Of a stretch of DNA of 8,132 bases, positions 7,766 to 8,132 are shown piece by piece (within the stretch, counting starts at the first letter, position 1; every line of letters begins with the position of its first letter). The stretch covers positions 1 through 8,132 of the forward strand of contig CAZWPF010000107.1 of assembly GCA_964636205.1 (NCBI GenBank). Reading direction: 5' to 3'. The notes below the pieces were generated by a model. It was not told where the DNA came from. It did no database searches and was given only the letters and a program-made list of their open reading frames with translations. A program made the position numbers and the translations under genes. Origin of the DNA: JBEBVQ01 sp964636205 (GTDB lineage Bacteria > Bacteroidota > Bacteroidia > Chitinophagales > Chitinophagaceae).

Positions 7766-7813
7766 AATAGGTTGATTTTGCTTTCCAACATCCTATTATC
7801 CCCTATACAACAA

Positions 7814-7829
7814 TACAACGACTCATTTA
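7814..7829 (-). repeat. Inner inverted repeat, right
   Basis: TACAACGACTCATTTA is the inverted counterpart of 6158-6173 (15 of 16 bases). It starts 48 bases after the transposase stop. Confidence 0.8.
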
Positions 7830-7856
7830 CATTGAAATGCCAGGATGGTTATAATT

Positions 7857-7893
7857 AAAAAGACCGCCTCGGAATTTTACTTCTGAGACGGCC
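7857..7893 (-). terminator. Intrinsic terminator of the right-edge T9SS gene (minus strand)
   Basis: Read on the minus strand, GGCCGTCTCAGA (7893-7882) pairs with TCCGAGGCGGTC (7873-7862) at 11 of 12 positions, two of them G-U, followed by TTTTT (7861-7857). It begins 14 bases after the stop codon of the minus-strand gene. On the plus strand the stem is weaker, which indicates that it serves the minus-strand gene. Confidence 0.75.
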
Positions 7894-7895
7894 TC
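7880..7895 (-). repeat. Outer inverted repeat, right (candidate IRR)
   Basis: CTTCTGAGACGGCCTC is the inverted counterpart of 6080-6095 (13 of 16). It overlaps the first arm of the minus-strand terminator and lies only 12 bases from the stop codon of the neighbouring gene. Confidence 0.5.
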
Positions 7896-7907
7896 ATGGT
7901 AACGAAC

Positions 7908-8132
7908 TTATTGTTTTACAATTTTATGCCTCTCAATAGTGGTGCCATTGTTCATAATGTTTACAAAGTAAGTGCCGGCAGCAAAATCACTTAATGAAAT
8001 AGTAGTAGAATGGGTAGTGTTCAGGTCAATCATCTTCATCATCCTTCCGGATACATCATATACAGCAGCCGAAATCTTACCAGAATAACCGCTAACCCTG
8101 ATATGAAGCTCATCAATAACGGGATTCGGAGA
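7908..8132 (-). CDS. C-terminal end of a T9SS cargo protein (type A sorting domain), N-terminus outside window
   Basis: The last 74 residues of a gene that enters from beyond base 8132 and ends with TAA at 7910-7908. The fragment is a complete-looking type A T9SS sorting domain. It opens with SPNPV, continues with VYDVSGRMM (24-32), then the ISLSDFAAGTYFVNI strand-turn-strand (45-59), and ends with the basic KIVKQ tail. In the family this domain directs a Sec-exported protein through the PorU/PorV attachment machinery of the outer membrane and is then removed. What the main part of the protein does cannot be told from this fragment. It converges with the oxygenase gene across the insertion sequence and has its own terminator at 7893-7857. 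Confidence 0.93.
   Translation of the reverse strand, partial: SPNPVIDELHIRVSGYSGKISAAVYDVSGRMMKMIDLNTTHSTTISLSDFAAGTYFVNIMNNGTTIERHKIVKQ

Larger units (their letters stand above)
6080..7895 (+). mobile_element. IS1182-family insertion sequence (outer boundaries; minimal element 6158-7829)
   Basis: A full-length IS1182-type transposase is bracketed by two nested inverted repeat pairs. The inner pair, 6158-6173 and 7814-7829, matches at 15 of 16 bases and defines a 1672-bp element. The outer pair, 6080-6095 and 7880-7895, matches at 13 of 16 bases (GAGG..GTCTCA.AAG) and would make it 1816 bp. Between the two pairs a third collinear match (CTTTTTATTTATAA from 6104 against CTTTTTAATTATAA inverted from 7862, 13 of 14) favours the outer limits. 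Both lengths fit the family. No direct target duplication was found beside either boundary. The element lies between the convergent oxygenase and T9SS genes and interrupts no recognisable reading frame. It looks intact and may be mobile. Confidence 0.6.
7766..7907. other. Right end of the insertion sequence and intergenic DNA
   Basis: This gap between the transposase stop and the stop of the right-edge gene contains the inner right repeat (7814-7829), the minus-strand terminator (7857-7893) and the outer right repeat (7880-7895). No coding sequence is supported here. Confidence 0.7.

Noticed and set aside
6380..7818. Minus-strand open frames of 242, 89 and 63 codons
   Set aside because: Antisense to the intact transposase; no recognisable domains. 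The 63-codon frame also spans the inner right repeat.

Overview
The window looks like a chromosomal segment of a Bacteroidota bacterium. Two partial minus-strand genes at its edges have features of type IX secretion cargo: a modular S8 protease on the left, and a typical C-terminal sorting domain on the right. A TAnnTTTG-type -7 box and the lack of strong Shine-Dalgarno sites fit the same phylum. The order cannot be fixed from this sequence; Chitinophagia or Saprospiria would be reasonable guesses.

Layout. Bases 1-3982 (minus) hold the first 1327 codons of a very large secreted subtilisin-like protease. The frame is open throughout and its C-terminus lies beyond base 1. A 313-base divergent spacer (3983-4295) follows, most of it a pyrimidine-rich imperfect repeat. 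Next come a complete TRIC/UPF0126-type membrane protein gene (4296-4925, plus) and a 262-base spacer with a candidate promoter and a hairpin. A phytanoyl-CoA-dioxygenase-like Fe(II)/2-oxoglutarate oxygenase gene (5188-5967, plus) ends at a hairpin terminator. An IS1182-type insertion sequence with an intact DDE transposase (6212-7765) lies between this gene and the partial gene at the right edge. That gene (7908-8132, minus) supplies only the last 74 residues of a T9SS cargo protein.

The genes do not form an obvious pathway. The protease and the TRIC gene are divergent. The oxygenase and the right-edge T9SS gene converge, and the insertion sequence sits in the space between them among several terminator-like hairpins. 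Nothing here clearly amounts to a new multi-gene system. The most unusual items are the pyrimidine-tract spacer, the nested inverted repeats that leave the insertion sequence boundaries ambiguous, and the structured leader of the oxygenase gene.
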